Shown in pieces: positions 1-6,226 of a stretch of DNA of 32,939 bases (its first letter is position 1; each line of letters starts with the position of its first letter). The notes beneath the pieces were generated by a model, which was given only the letters and a program-made list of their open reading frames with translations, ran no database searches and was not told the DNA's origin. The stretch comes from Porphyromonadaceae bacterium CG2_30_38_12 (lineage in GTDB: Bacteria > Bacteroidota > Bacteroidia > Bacteroidales > Paludibacteraceae), in NCBI GenBank assembly GCA_001873635.1, contig MNZK01000057.1, positions 1 through 32,939 of the forward strand. Reading direction: 5' to 3'. The translations under genes were made by a program, and so were the position numbers.

Positions 1-281
1 TCAAAAGTAGTAGAAATGGGTGACTGTGGCGCATTTTCAATTTTCAAAGGCAAGAAAACCGGTTCTTGGGTCTGAATCTGTTTTTTCAAACCATTAGTCT
101 TGCTTTTTACCAATCTGGATTGCCCTGCCGGTCGGTTCATTTTCTTTATCCAACCATCAAAGGTATTGGGATGATAACCATGCTCTCGACTATAATCGGT
201 ACGGCTCAAACCGCTACTGAGCCAATCTTCAACTATTTTACTGTACTCTTCACGGTACTTCATTTTTGACCTGTTTGTCAT
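1..281 (-). CDS. tnpA: IS66-type TnpA accessory protein, partial (cut by window start)
   Basis: An open frame starts at ATG 279-281 and runs without a stop to base 1, giving 93 residues of an incomplete protein. The N-terminus has the layout of IS66-family TnpA accessory proteins: a short charged lead-in, then a helix-turn-helix-like stretch (REEYSKIVEDWLSSGLSRTD, then HGYHPNTFDGWIKKM) and, near residue 80, the 'FLPLKIE' type strand these proteins carry. In IS66 elements this gene precedes tnpB and the tnpC transposase, which would lie to the left, outside the window. An internal ATG at 261-263 (MKYREE) is an alternative start. No terminal inverted repeat could be recognised between 282 and 320, so the element's right end is not fixed. 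It could also be a stray TnpA-like gene. Confidence 0.68.
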   Translation of the reverse strand, partial: MTNRSKMKYREEYSKIVEDWLSSGLSRTDYSREHGYHPNTFDGWIKKMNRPAGQSRLVKSKTNGLKKQIQTQEPVFLPLKIENAPQSPISTTF

Positions 282-316
282 CTTTGCTTTTTTCCGACAA
301 AGATAATTGCGTCAAT

Positions 317-637
317 TTAATCCCAAAAGATGGGGGTAGCGGAAGGGATACTGTGCTGTTTCCTGGCTTCGGTTTTATGCTTAGTTGTGTTGGCTTTTTC
401 GCTTTTCAGTTTTGAAATTAGTACTTTTATAATACTGTCTTTCTCTTGTAGTAGAATATTGGCTTTGACAGTGTTTAGGCTGTCTGATTTCGACTTTTCT
501 TTGTTTAACTGATCAATGTTCAACTGTTGCGGTTTTGATTGTTTACCGCAGCTTGTTTGAGACAGGGATAAAATGCAAAATGTGATTGCAAGAATCACTA
601 ATGAGTACTTTTTGATAAATTCAATGGCTGTTTTCAT
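317..637 (-). CDS. Small coiled-coil lipoprotein of a phage-like lysis cassette (spanin-like candidate)
   Basis: A 106-residue protein. Residues 8-27 form a hydrophobic signal segment ending in a Cys (SQTSC at about 30), so a lipoprotein is likely although the lipobox is atypical. Residues 38-92 are rich in Lys, Glu, Ser and Asn with heptad-like spacing, suggesting a coiled coil. The start codon overlaps the stop of the upstream M15 peptidase by 4 bp. Position after holin and endolysin genes suggests a spanin-like role in outer-membrane disruption, but this is inferred from context and I recognise no family. The C-terminus (SATPIFWD) ends at the edge of the IS66-like region, so the natural end may have been lost or replaced. 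It has no C-terminal membrane segment, which a one-piece spanin would need. Confidence 0.6.
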   Translation of the reverse strand: MKTAIEFIKKYSLVILAITFCILSLSQTSCGKQSKPQQLNIDQLNKEKSKSDSLNTVKANILLQEKDSIIKVLISKLKSEKANTTKHKTEARKQHSIPSATPIFWD

Positions 638-1080
638 AATTCTAATTTTTGTGTAAATGATACTTGTTTTTTGTTTTTAAATTTGAGGATTTGTTTGCGA
701 TTGCCTTTGGTTTTATAGCTCACATGTACCCAGTCGGGTTGCAGGTTGTTTCCCTCTTCCCAAATCAATTGGTCGTAGTCAAAGTTGTCCCGTATAAGGT
801 AAAAGAGCTTGGCATTGTCGGCACATTCCAAATCGGCAGCTTCGCCTTTGGTATGTTGACTGATTGGTTTAGTTGCTCCGCCAATGGCTTTGTTTACGGC
901 TAATGTTCTGAATCCTGAGTTGACACAAATCGGGAAACCATACATTTTACGAACCGGGTCAAGTAGGTTTTTTACAAGAGCTTTAAGCTTTTGTTTGGCC
1001 AAATCGCCTGGAGTGTTGTCTATGTTTTCATTGGTTATTGTCAATTCTTCCAATGTAAAGTATGTTCCTAATTTACTCAT
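634..1080 (-). CDS. Peptidase M15-type endolysin (D-Ala-D-Ala carboxypeptidase family)
   Basis: A 148-residue protein of the small M15 family used by phages to cleave peptidoglycan peptide cross-bridges. The family signature is visible: VNSGFRTLAVNKAIGG, then SQHTKGEAADLEC, where His and Asp (about residues 76 and 83) are zinc ligands, and WVHVSYK near residue 117, which carries the third zinc-binding His. No signal peptide is seen, so release would depend on a holin. It starts with ATG and overlaps the holin-like gene by 4 bp upstream (ATGA) and the lipoprotein gene by 4 bp downstream, so the three are probably translationally coupled. The same family also occurs in non-phage cell-wall enzymes, but the length and neighbours favour a lysis role. 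Confidence 0.85.
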   Translation of the reverse strand: MSKLGTYFTLEELTITNENIDNTPGDLAKQKLKALVKNLLDPVRKMYGFPICVNSGFRTLAVNKAIGGATKPISQHTKGEAADLECADNAKLFYLIRDNFDYDQLIWEEGNNLQPDWVHVSYKTKGNRKQILKFKNKKQVSFTQKLEL

Positions 1081-1304
1081 GATTGTTTCTTATTAAAGAA
1101 TTGGAGGATAAAAGCACACAAGCCACCGGCAATGGCAATGTACTTCTGATAAGTTGACGGAATTGCATTTTTGAACTCTTCAGGGAGTGCAATGTAGTAC
1201 ATGGGCAAAGTTGCCAGCGCACTTGAGATGAGTTGAAAGAAGCGAGCGAAAGCAGGTGTGTCTGCTTTCCACCAGCTGGGTAGTTTAAAAAATAGTTTTT
1301 TCAT
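1077..1304 (-). CDS. Holin-like small membrane protein
   Basis: A 75-residue protein beginning MKKLFFKLPSWW. A longer in-frame reading from 1337 adds 11 residues, but the ATG at 1302-1304 gives the more natural start. Two hydrophobic segments lie at about residues 17-37 and 50-68, followed by a short Lys-rich tail (FFNKKQS), the usual form of a small phage holin. The stop overlaps the start of the M15 peptidase by 4 bp. Holins form pores in the inner membrane that release the endolysin. Assignment rests on size, topology and the endolysin neighbour, not on a recognised family motif. Confidence 0.6.
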   Translation of the reverse strand: MKKLFFKLPSWWKADTPAFARFFQLISSALATLPMYYIALPEEFKNAIPSTYQKYIAIAGGLCAFILQFFNKKQS

Positions 1305-1411
1305 ACAATTGATTTTTCTTGTAAAATTACAAGTCAATCAACTGTGAAATGAATGGATGATTAATGCTAATTAGTGCTTTTTGAAGTAAGTTGACTTTAT
1401 ATTTTATAAGA

Positions 1412-1419
1412 CAAAAATA
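1412..1419 (-). promoter_or_regulatory. Possible -7 box for the lysis cassette
   Basis: Read on the minus strand this is TATTTTTG, which fits the Bacteroidota -7 consensus TAnnTTTG, about 110 bp upstream of the holin-like start. No -33 TTTG is found at the expected 19-21 bp spacing, and the area is A/T-rich, so chance is possible. Nothing else stands out between 1305 and 1497 apart from two short AGGTAGA copies near 1472 and 1484. Confidence 0.25.
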
Positions 1420-1497
1420 AAAGTCACTATAATACTTATTTTGATTTTATGATATTAAATTTGATAAATAAAGGTAGAAAAAAGGTAGAGTCGTAAT

Positions 1498-1529
1498 AAA
1501 AAAAGACCTACACATTCGTGTAAGTCTTT
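1498..1529 (-). terminator. Rho-independent terminator after tRNA-Pro
   Basis: On the minus strand a hairpin with a 12-position stem (11 pairs, one mismatch) forms between 1518-1529 and 1502-1513 around an ATTC/GAAT loop, followed at once by a run of T (A on the plus strand, 1498-1504). It lies 13 bases after the tRNA 3' end and separates tRNA transcription from the lysis cassette. Confidence 0.8.
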
Positions 1530-1541
1530 GATAATAAGCAG

Positions 1542-1617
1542 TCGGGATGACAAGATTCGAACTTGCGACCACTGGTCCCCCAGACCAGTACTCTAAACCG
1601 GGCTGAGCTACATCCCG
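1542..1617 (-). tRNA. tRNA-Pro (anticodon GGG)
   Basis: A complete cloverleaf on the minus strand. The acceptor stem is CGGGATG paired with CATCCCG; the D stem is GCTC/GAGT with a G-U pair; the anticodon stem is CTGGT/ACCAG with loop CTGGGGG, giving anticodon GGG; the T arm is GCAAG-TTCGAAT-CTTGT. The discriminator base is A and CCA is not encoded. It is 76 bases long. It sits between dnaA and a phage-like lysis cassette whose proximal end faces the tRNA 3' end, the usual side for integrase-mediated insertion. Confidence 0.95.
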
Positions 1618-1637
1618 CTGATTTTTTTTAAGTGTTG

Positions 1638-1668
1638 CAAAATTAGTATTTTTTTTTGTTTCACCGAA
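1638..1668 (-). promoter_or_regulatory. Promoter of tRNA-Pro
   Basis: On the minus strand the -7 box TAATTTTG (1638-1645) matches TAnnTTTG exactly. A TTCG at 1665-1668, one base off TTTG, lies 19 bp further upstream. The tRNA 5' end follows about 20 bases downstream, as expected for a tRNA promoter in this phylum. It lies between the dnaA stop and the tRNA, so the tRNA is probably transcribed independently of dnaA. Confidence 0.5.
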
Positions 1669-1680
1669 ATTGGCGTCGAA

Positions 1681-3069
1681 TTATTTCTTTAATTTATCTT
1701 CAATTTCACGCACACTATTGCGAAAACTTTTGTCAATATCCATCAAGTCATTTACAATTTTACAGGCATGTAGCACGGTTGCATGATCGCGCTGACCTAT
1801 TGAAAAGCCAATAGAAGATAATGAATTCTTAGTAAGTTGCTTCGATAAATACATCGCAATTTGGCGGGCTTGTACTACTTCTCGTTTACGGCTTTTGGTG
1901 GAGATGGCATCTACCGATAAAGAAAAATATTCGCACACAGCATCTCTGATTTTTTCAACAGTATTCACTCGGTGGCTTACTGTAACAATTCTACCTACCA
2001 CTTTTTCAGCAAGTTCCATATTTATTTGCATATCAGTAAGTGTGGAATGAGCTAAAAGAGAAACCAATGTTCCTTCCAAATCGCGCACGTTGTCTATTAC
2101 ATTTTCGGCAATAAAGTTAATTACTTCTTCTGATATTTCGAGCCCGTCACGATAAATTTTGTTCTCGAGAATGGCTTTACGAAGTTCGAAATTAGGTTTT
2201 TCAATTTCGGCAGACAAACCCCATTTAAATCTGGTAAGAAGGCGTTGTTCAAGTCCTACAAGCACCAAAGGTGAACGGTCTGAGGTTAATATCAATTGTT
2301 TTCCTGTTTGATGTAGATGGTTGAAAATATGAAAAAAGGTATTTTGTGTGCCAGTTTTTCCTGAAAACTCTTGAATGTCATCGATAATGAGCACATCAAT
2401 GGTTTGGTAAAAGTTTAGGAAATCATTCACTGAGTTGTTGCGGACGGCATCAGTATATTGTATTTGAAATGTGTTTGCACACACATACAGAACGCGCTTT
2501 TCAGGATGCAATTGTTTGGTCATCACGCCAATAGCATTGGCAAGGTGGGTTTTTCCTACGCCCGACTGTCCATACACAAAAAGAGGGTTGAAGATGGTTT
2601 TTCCGGGTTCACTGGCTATGCTAATACCTGCTGTACGTGCCAGCTTATTGCTTGCACCTTCCACTAAGCTATTAAAATTATACGAAGGATTTAACTGTGG
2701 GTCAATTTCGGGTAATTGTAATTTATTATACGGACTGTTGTATCCGTTATTCGCGCCGTTTTTTGCTTTTGGTTGTTCGTTTGGACTTGGAATTTGAGTT
2801 GCCTTATCACTTGTTTTGTCTATCAGCACACGATATTCCAAACGTGTGCCTTGTCCCACAACGCGATGAAGAGTCATTCGAAGTAGATCGATGTATTTTT
2901 CTTCAATATATTCCACAAAAAATTGACTAGGAACTTGGAGAACAAAAACTTGATTTTCAAATTTCAATGCAATTATGGGTGCAAACCAGGTATTGTATGA
3001 CGCCTCGCTTATATTATCTCTAATGATGCTTTGGCATTTAACCCATAATTCTTCTGGACTATTCAACAT
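1681..3069 (-). CDS. dnaA: Chromosomal replication initiator protein DnaA
   Basis: A 462-residue full-length DnaA, the AAA+ ATPase that binds and melts the replication origin. Domain I (about 1-85, LWVKCQSIIRDNISEASYNT) is followed by a short Pro/Asn-rich linker. The AAA+ core has Walker A GQSGVGKT at 167-174 and Walker B VLIIDD at 226-231. The C-terminal DNA-binding domain (about 365-462) carries the family signature around GQRDHATVLHACKIV. ATG start. It has its own leader and a candidate promoter about 100 bp upstream; the next gene on the same strand (MCE) ends about 410 bp away, beyond a terminator. I recognise no cluster of DnaA boxes beside it, so this need not be the origin. Confidence 0.97.
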   Translation of the reverse strand: MLNSPEELWVKCQSIIRDNISEASYNTWFAPIIALKFENQVFVLQVPSQFFVEYIEEKYIDLLRMTLHRVVGQGTRLEYRVLIDKTSDKATQIPSPNEQPKAKNGANNGYNSPYNKLQLPEIDPQLNPSYNFNSLVEGASNKLARTAGISIASEPGKTIFNPLFVYGQSGVGKTHLANAIGVMTKQLHPEKRVLYVCANTFQIQYTDAVRNNSVNDFLNFYQTIDVLIIDDIQEFSGKTGTQNTFFHIFNHLHQTGKQLILTSDRSPLVLVGLEQRLLTRFKWGLSAEIEKPNFELRKAILENKIYRDGLEISEEVINFIAENVIDNVRDLEGTLVSLLAHSTLTDMQINMELAEKVVGRIVTVSHRVNTVEKIRDAVCEYFSLSVDAISTKSRKREVVQARQIAMYLSKQLTKNSLSSIGFSIGQRDHATVLHACKIVNDLMDIDKSFRNSVREIEDKLKK

Positions 3070-3172
3070 ATTTAATTTAATCGAAAAAAAGTGGACACAT
3101 TATTTATTTAACAATTCACAACTTCAAAATGAAATACTAGCTTTTTAGTATTAAAATTTATTTTCAGGACTA

Positions 3173-3203
3173 CAAATTTAAGGAACTAAATTGAAAGAAA
3201 AAA
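3173..3203 (-). promoter_or_regulatory. Candidate dnaA promoter
   Basis: Read on the minus strand, TAAATTTG (3173-3180) is an exact Bacteroidota -7 box. A TTTT at 3200-3203, one base off TTTG, lies at 19-bp spacing. Transcription would start near 3165, leaving a leader of about 95 bases before the dnaA ATG. Confidence 0.45.
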
Positions 3204-3374
3204 ATGTCGTATTTTTTCTAAGCCTGTTTGATGTATTAGATTGTTTATTTTCAGGCATTTAAAACAAAACAATGACAGTCAGACATTTAGCCGACATATA
3301 TTTGTCATGCTTTTGTAATAGTATTGATTACAAGCACATTAACAATTTATTATAAAATGGCTTATTTGGAGGTT

Positions 3375-3414
3375 CAAAAAAGCCGAAACTATTCATTTAA
3401 AATGGTTTCGGCTT
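3375..3414 (-). terminator. Terminator downstream of the MCE gene
   Basis: AAGCCGAAAC (3380-3389) and GTTTCGGCTT (3405-3414) form a perfect 10-bp stem that can be extended inward. On the minus strand it is followed by a T run (AAAAA at 3376-3380 on the plus strand). It lies about 70 bases after the stop of the MCE gene and fits a rho-independent terminator for the amidase-MCE unit. Confidence 0.75.
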
Positions 3415-3482
3415 GTTAAAATTGATATTCAGAAAAAAAAATAAATTCATTATTATTTGTAGTAATTCTAATTAAAGCGGTG

Positions 3483-4391
3483 CTATTGTTTGCTTCCGAA
3501 CAATGAAAAATGAACGTATCTTTTGGGATTTTGCTTTAAATCTATAAGTAATTTATCAGCATTAGCTGCTGTGCTAGACAAATTGTTGTACAAATTTTGA
3601 TCATTGAGGAGTAATCCAATTGTTCCATCGGTGCTATTCATTTTATCTGTGAGCATGTTGAGGTTTGCAATGGTGTGATTGATGCTTATCACAGTGGCAT
3701 TGAAGTCAATCTTACTCAAATTTCCACTGATTGATTTCATGTCGGAACTTACTTTGTGTACGTCTTTCAAGATGTTGGGCACATCATTTTTCATTAGTTT
3801 ATTAAGTTCCGTAGAAGTTAGGGCTAAATTGGCTGTTGTTGTTTCGATGGAAGATAAACTATTGTTGAGTGCTTTACCCTCCATAATTTTGCGCAAAGCA
3901 CGTATCAAAGAATCGGTTTGAATGGAAATACTCTCAATTTTTGGTACTAAATTACCTGCCACTTGCGCCATTAAACCGTTTCCAACCTGCGAGGGTAAAG
4001 TATCCCCAGAGATATAAAAACTTTTTTCAGGAGCTATAGGGTCATAAACAACCTGAACAGCTTTTCCGCCCATCAACCCATTATCAAATAGTTCGATTTT
4101 GCTACCTTTAGAAAGTTTTATATCTTTACGTACAGATATTTTTATCACAAACGATGTTGCTTTTGAAAAATCATAGCTGACAGATTCAACCTGACCAATT
4201 TTATAACCTTTAATAAGTACAGGCGATGAGGGCACTAATCCATCGATATTTTCGTACGTAGCATAATAATAAGCTACTGGTGAGAAAATATCTATTCCTT
4301 TAAGAAAATTTAATCCAAAATAGAGCACAAAAATGGCTACGACAACCATCATGCCCACCTTTACCTCGCGGTTGAAAAATCTTTTGTTCAT
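3483..4391 (-). CDS. MCE/MlaD-family substrate-binding protein
   Basis: A 302-residue protein with an N-terminal membrane anchor (about residues 13-31, VGMMVVVAIFVLYFGLNFL) and one MCE domain at about 38-115, with the family-like stretch GLVPSSPVLIKGYKIGQVES. The rest is mostly helical and Ser/Asn/Thr-rich. MCE proteins sit in the inner membrane, extend into the periplasm and help move lipids between membranes, normally with an MlaE permease and MlaF ATPase. Neither partner is adjacent, so they would be elsewhere in the genome. It follows the amidase gene by 77 bp on the same strand and ends before a strong terminator, so the two are probably co-transcribed. Substrate unknown. Confidence 0.88.
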   Translation of the reverse strand: MNKRFFNREVKVGMMVVVAIFVLYFGLNFLKGIDIFSPVAYYYATYENIDGLVPSSPVLIKGYKIGQVESVSYDFSKATSFVIKISVRKDIKLSKGSKIELFDNGLMGGKAVQVVYDPIAPEKSFYISGDTLPSQVGNGLMAQVAGNLVPKIESISIQTDSLIRALRKIMEGKALNNSLSSIETTTANLALTSTELNKLMKNDVPNILKDVHKVSSDMKSISGNLSKIDFNATVISINHTIANLNMLTDKMNSTDGTIGLLLNDQNLYNNLSSTAANADKLLIDLKQNPKRYVHFSLFGSKQ

Positions 4392-4468
4392 TCTAAATCT
4401 ATTTTATTCAATTTTAAATACTTAGTTGTAAAACTAATAAATCCTTTCGCAGTTAGTTTTTAAATTAA

Positions 4469-6043
4469 TTATTTGTTTTTTGAAGTCAATTTTAAAGCTT
4501 CGCTTATCGGGATTTTCTTTTTTCCTAAAAATGCAACCACAAAAGCATCTGGGAAAATAGCTAACATTTCTTTCCGTAATTTTGTTATTGTTTCATATTT
4601 TCTGTCAGCGCCTAAGGTGTATTTATACATCCCACCTTCAACATAAAAGTCGGTATTGCGAATACCCCGAAATTCAGCAGCATTCGAATTAAGCTTTTTG
4701 CTTCGCGAAAAGAGTTGTAATTTATAAATAGGTATTTCGGTAGCTGCTGCAAGCGCATTCAAATCGATATATTTTTCTTGTTTAGATGAAAGTTTCTGTG
4801 GCTTCGATAGAGGCTTATAACTTCGAATGGGGTTTTCTTTAACTATTGTTTCGTAGGACTTATTTTTGTAACTTGCAGTCTCATTTATATCTGTATTCGT
4901 TTGATGAGTTGTCGATTTAGGGATAGAAGATTTTTCTTCAATTTGAGAGATCGTTTGGTCGAAAGAATTAGACATGTTGGAAGTATCAGCAGATACTGGT
5001 TTTTCTTCTTTTTTGTTTTTATCCGCAACTTTCTGTTTCGGTTTTTTGGTACTTTCCACAACTAATTGGTTAGCCATTGTATCTGATGGCGTTAGATTTG
5101 ACTTTTGAATTTCTTTGAGTGGCACCACAGCCTTCTTCGTGTCAGCAATAACAGGCTTTAGAGGTGCTGCGTTATCAGCCTTGCTGTCATTGCGTCCCAC
5201 AGCATCTAATATCAGTGATTCCGTTTCGTAAAAGTTAGGTTTTTTCGATGGCTTACCCGATTTCTTCTCATGTTCGTATTTAAAGCTTACAAAGGCATTA
5301 TATATAGCTTTTGCCATTTCTTTTTGTCCACGCGAACTTGCTAAGTATTTTTCTTCGGATGGGTTGGAAATAAAACCAAGTTCAACCAATACGCTGGGGC
5401 ATGCAGAGCGATAAAGCACCCAAAAACCAGCTTGACGAACGCCTCTATCCGAACGATGTGCAAAGTTTTTAAAATGGCTCTGAATATCGGATGCAAATGT
5501 AATACTACGATCAATATACTTGTCCTGCATAAATTCGAACATAATGTATGACTCAACAGAAGCCGGATCAAAGCCCTTGTATTTCGATTTGTAATCATTT
5601 TCGAGCAGCATCACGGAGTTTTCGCGCATGGCTACATCTAAATTCCCTTTTGATTTAGCTAACCCCAAGGTAAATGATTCTGCACCGTAAGCCGAGCTAC
5701 TTTGAGCTGAATTTGTATGAATACAAATAAACAAGTCGGCATGATTATTGTTTACGATATCGGCTCTTTCTTGTAAAGTAAGGTAACGGTCGTTGCTACG
5801 CGTTAAAACAACCCGAACGTCATCATTATTGCTCCTGATAAGTTCACTTAATTGCAAGGATACGGCAAGATTAATATCCTTTTCGCGCGTAATTTTGCCC
5901 ATTGCTCCGGGGTCGTGACCACCATGACCCGCATCGATGACAACTGTAAATTTAGAATTTTGGGCTGCAAGGTTCGTTTGCCAGAAGCATAAAGCAATAA
6001 AATACACATACGGTATAAATTTTTGTATTTTTTTTAGCTTCAT
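4469..6043 (-). CDS. N-acetylmuramoyl-L-alanine amidase (Amidase_3 family) with long linker
   Basis: A 524-residue secreted peptidoglycan hydrolase that cuts the bond between MurNAc and the stem peptide. A signal peptide covers about residues 1-27 (ending NLAAQ). The catalytic domain spans 33-250. Zinc ligands appear as H40 in VVIDAGHGG, E54 in REKDINLA and H109 in ICIHTN; the catalytic Glu is E221 in VLVELGF. A Lys/Ser/Thr-rich low-complexity linker covers about 255-415. The last 100 residues (KLQLFSRSKK..., then FYVEGGMYKYTLG) resemble a SPOR-like domain that could bind denuded septal glycan, but this is a tentative reading. It is divergent from lptD and upstream of the MCE gene. Confidence 0.93.
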   Translation of the reverse strand: MKLKKIQKFIPYVYFIALCFWQTNLAAQNSKFTVVIDAGHGGHDPGAMGKITREKDINLAVSLQLSELIRSNNDDVRVVLTRSNDRYLTLQERADIVNNNHADLFICIHTNSAQSSSAYGAESFTLGLAKSKGNLDVAMRENSVMLLENDYKSKYKGFDPASVESYIMFEFMQDKYIDRSITFASDIQSHFKNFAHRSDRGVRQAGFWVLYRSACPSVLVELGFISNPSEEKYLASSRGQKEMAKAIYNAFVSFKYEHEKKSGKPSKKPNFYETESLILDAVGRNDSKADNAAPLKPVIADTKKAVVPLKEIQKSNLTPSDTMANQLVVESTKKPKQKVADKNKKEEKPVSADTSNMSNSFDQTISQIEEKSSIPKSTTHQTNTDINETASYKNKSYETIVKENPIRSYKPLSKPQKLSSKQEKYIDLNALAAATEIPIYKLQLFSRSKKLNSNAAEFRGIRNTDFYVEGGMYKYTLGADRKYETITKLRKEMLAIFPDAFVVAFLGKKKIPISEALKLTSKNK

Positions 6044-6082
6044 AATTTATATTAATGGTACGATTTATAAATTTTTAATATG

Positions 6083-6090
6083 CAAAAGTA
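6083..6090 (-). promoter_or_regulatory. -7 box of the amidase-MCE unit
   Basis: On the minus strand TACTTTTG is an exact TAnnTTTG match about 40 bp upstream of the amidase ATG. No good -33 box lies at the usual spacing. Confidence 0.4.
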
Positions 6091-6185
6091 ATGTTTTATT
6101 GTCGTATTAATACTTTATGAATACGTAATTTTTCAAATTTATCATAAAAAACAAGGTTACTACCAAATAGAATGCTATTTTTGAC

Positions 6186-6193
6186 TAAATTTG
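6186..6193 (+). promoter_or_regulatory. -7 box upstream of lptD (decides its start)
   Basis: TAAATTTG fits the TAnnTTTG -7 consensus. Transcription would begin near 6200, downstream of a possible TTG start at 6191, so translation most likely begins at the ATG at 6227. No TTTG -33 box is seen at the usual spacing. Confidence 0.45.
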
Positions 6194-6226
6194 CATTTCA
6201 TTTTTCAGCAACATTTCAGCGAGCGA

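Larger units (their letters stand above)
3070..3482. other. Intergenic region between the MCE gene and dnaA
   Basis: This 413-bp A/T-rich stretch holds the dnaA leader and promoter candidate near 3173 and the MCE-gene terminator at 3375-3414. A small inverted repeat (AATACTA at 3133-3139, TAGTATT at 3146-3152) lies within the predicted dnaA leader. I saw no TTATCCACA-type DnaA boxes and no convincing ORF. Confidence 0.6.

Noticed and set aside
66-269. 67-residue plus-strand open frame at the left edge
   Set aside because: It lies antisense to the IS66-type tnpA, which has recognisable family features; this frame has none.
3297-3414. Possible small RNA on the plus strand, with TATATTTG at 3297-3304 and a hairpin ending at 3414
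   Set aside because: No -33 box at the right spacing, and the hairpin is better explained as the terminator of the minus-strand MCE gene because the T run is on that side.
3070-3482. Possible replication origin next to dnaA
   Set aside because: No TTATCCACA-like boxes or AT-rich unwinding array could be recognised. In Bacteroidota dnaA is often not beside the origin. A GC-skew plot of the whole chromosome would decide.
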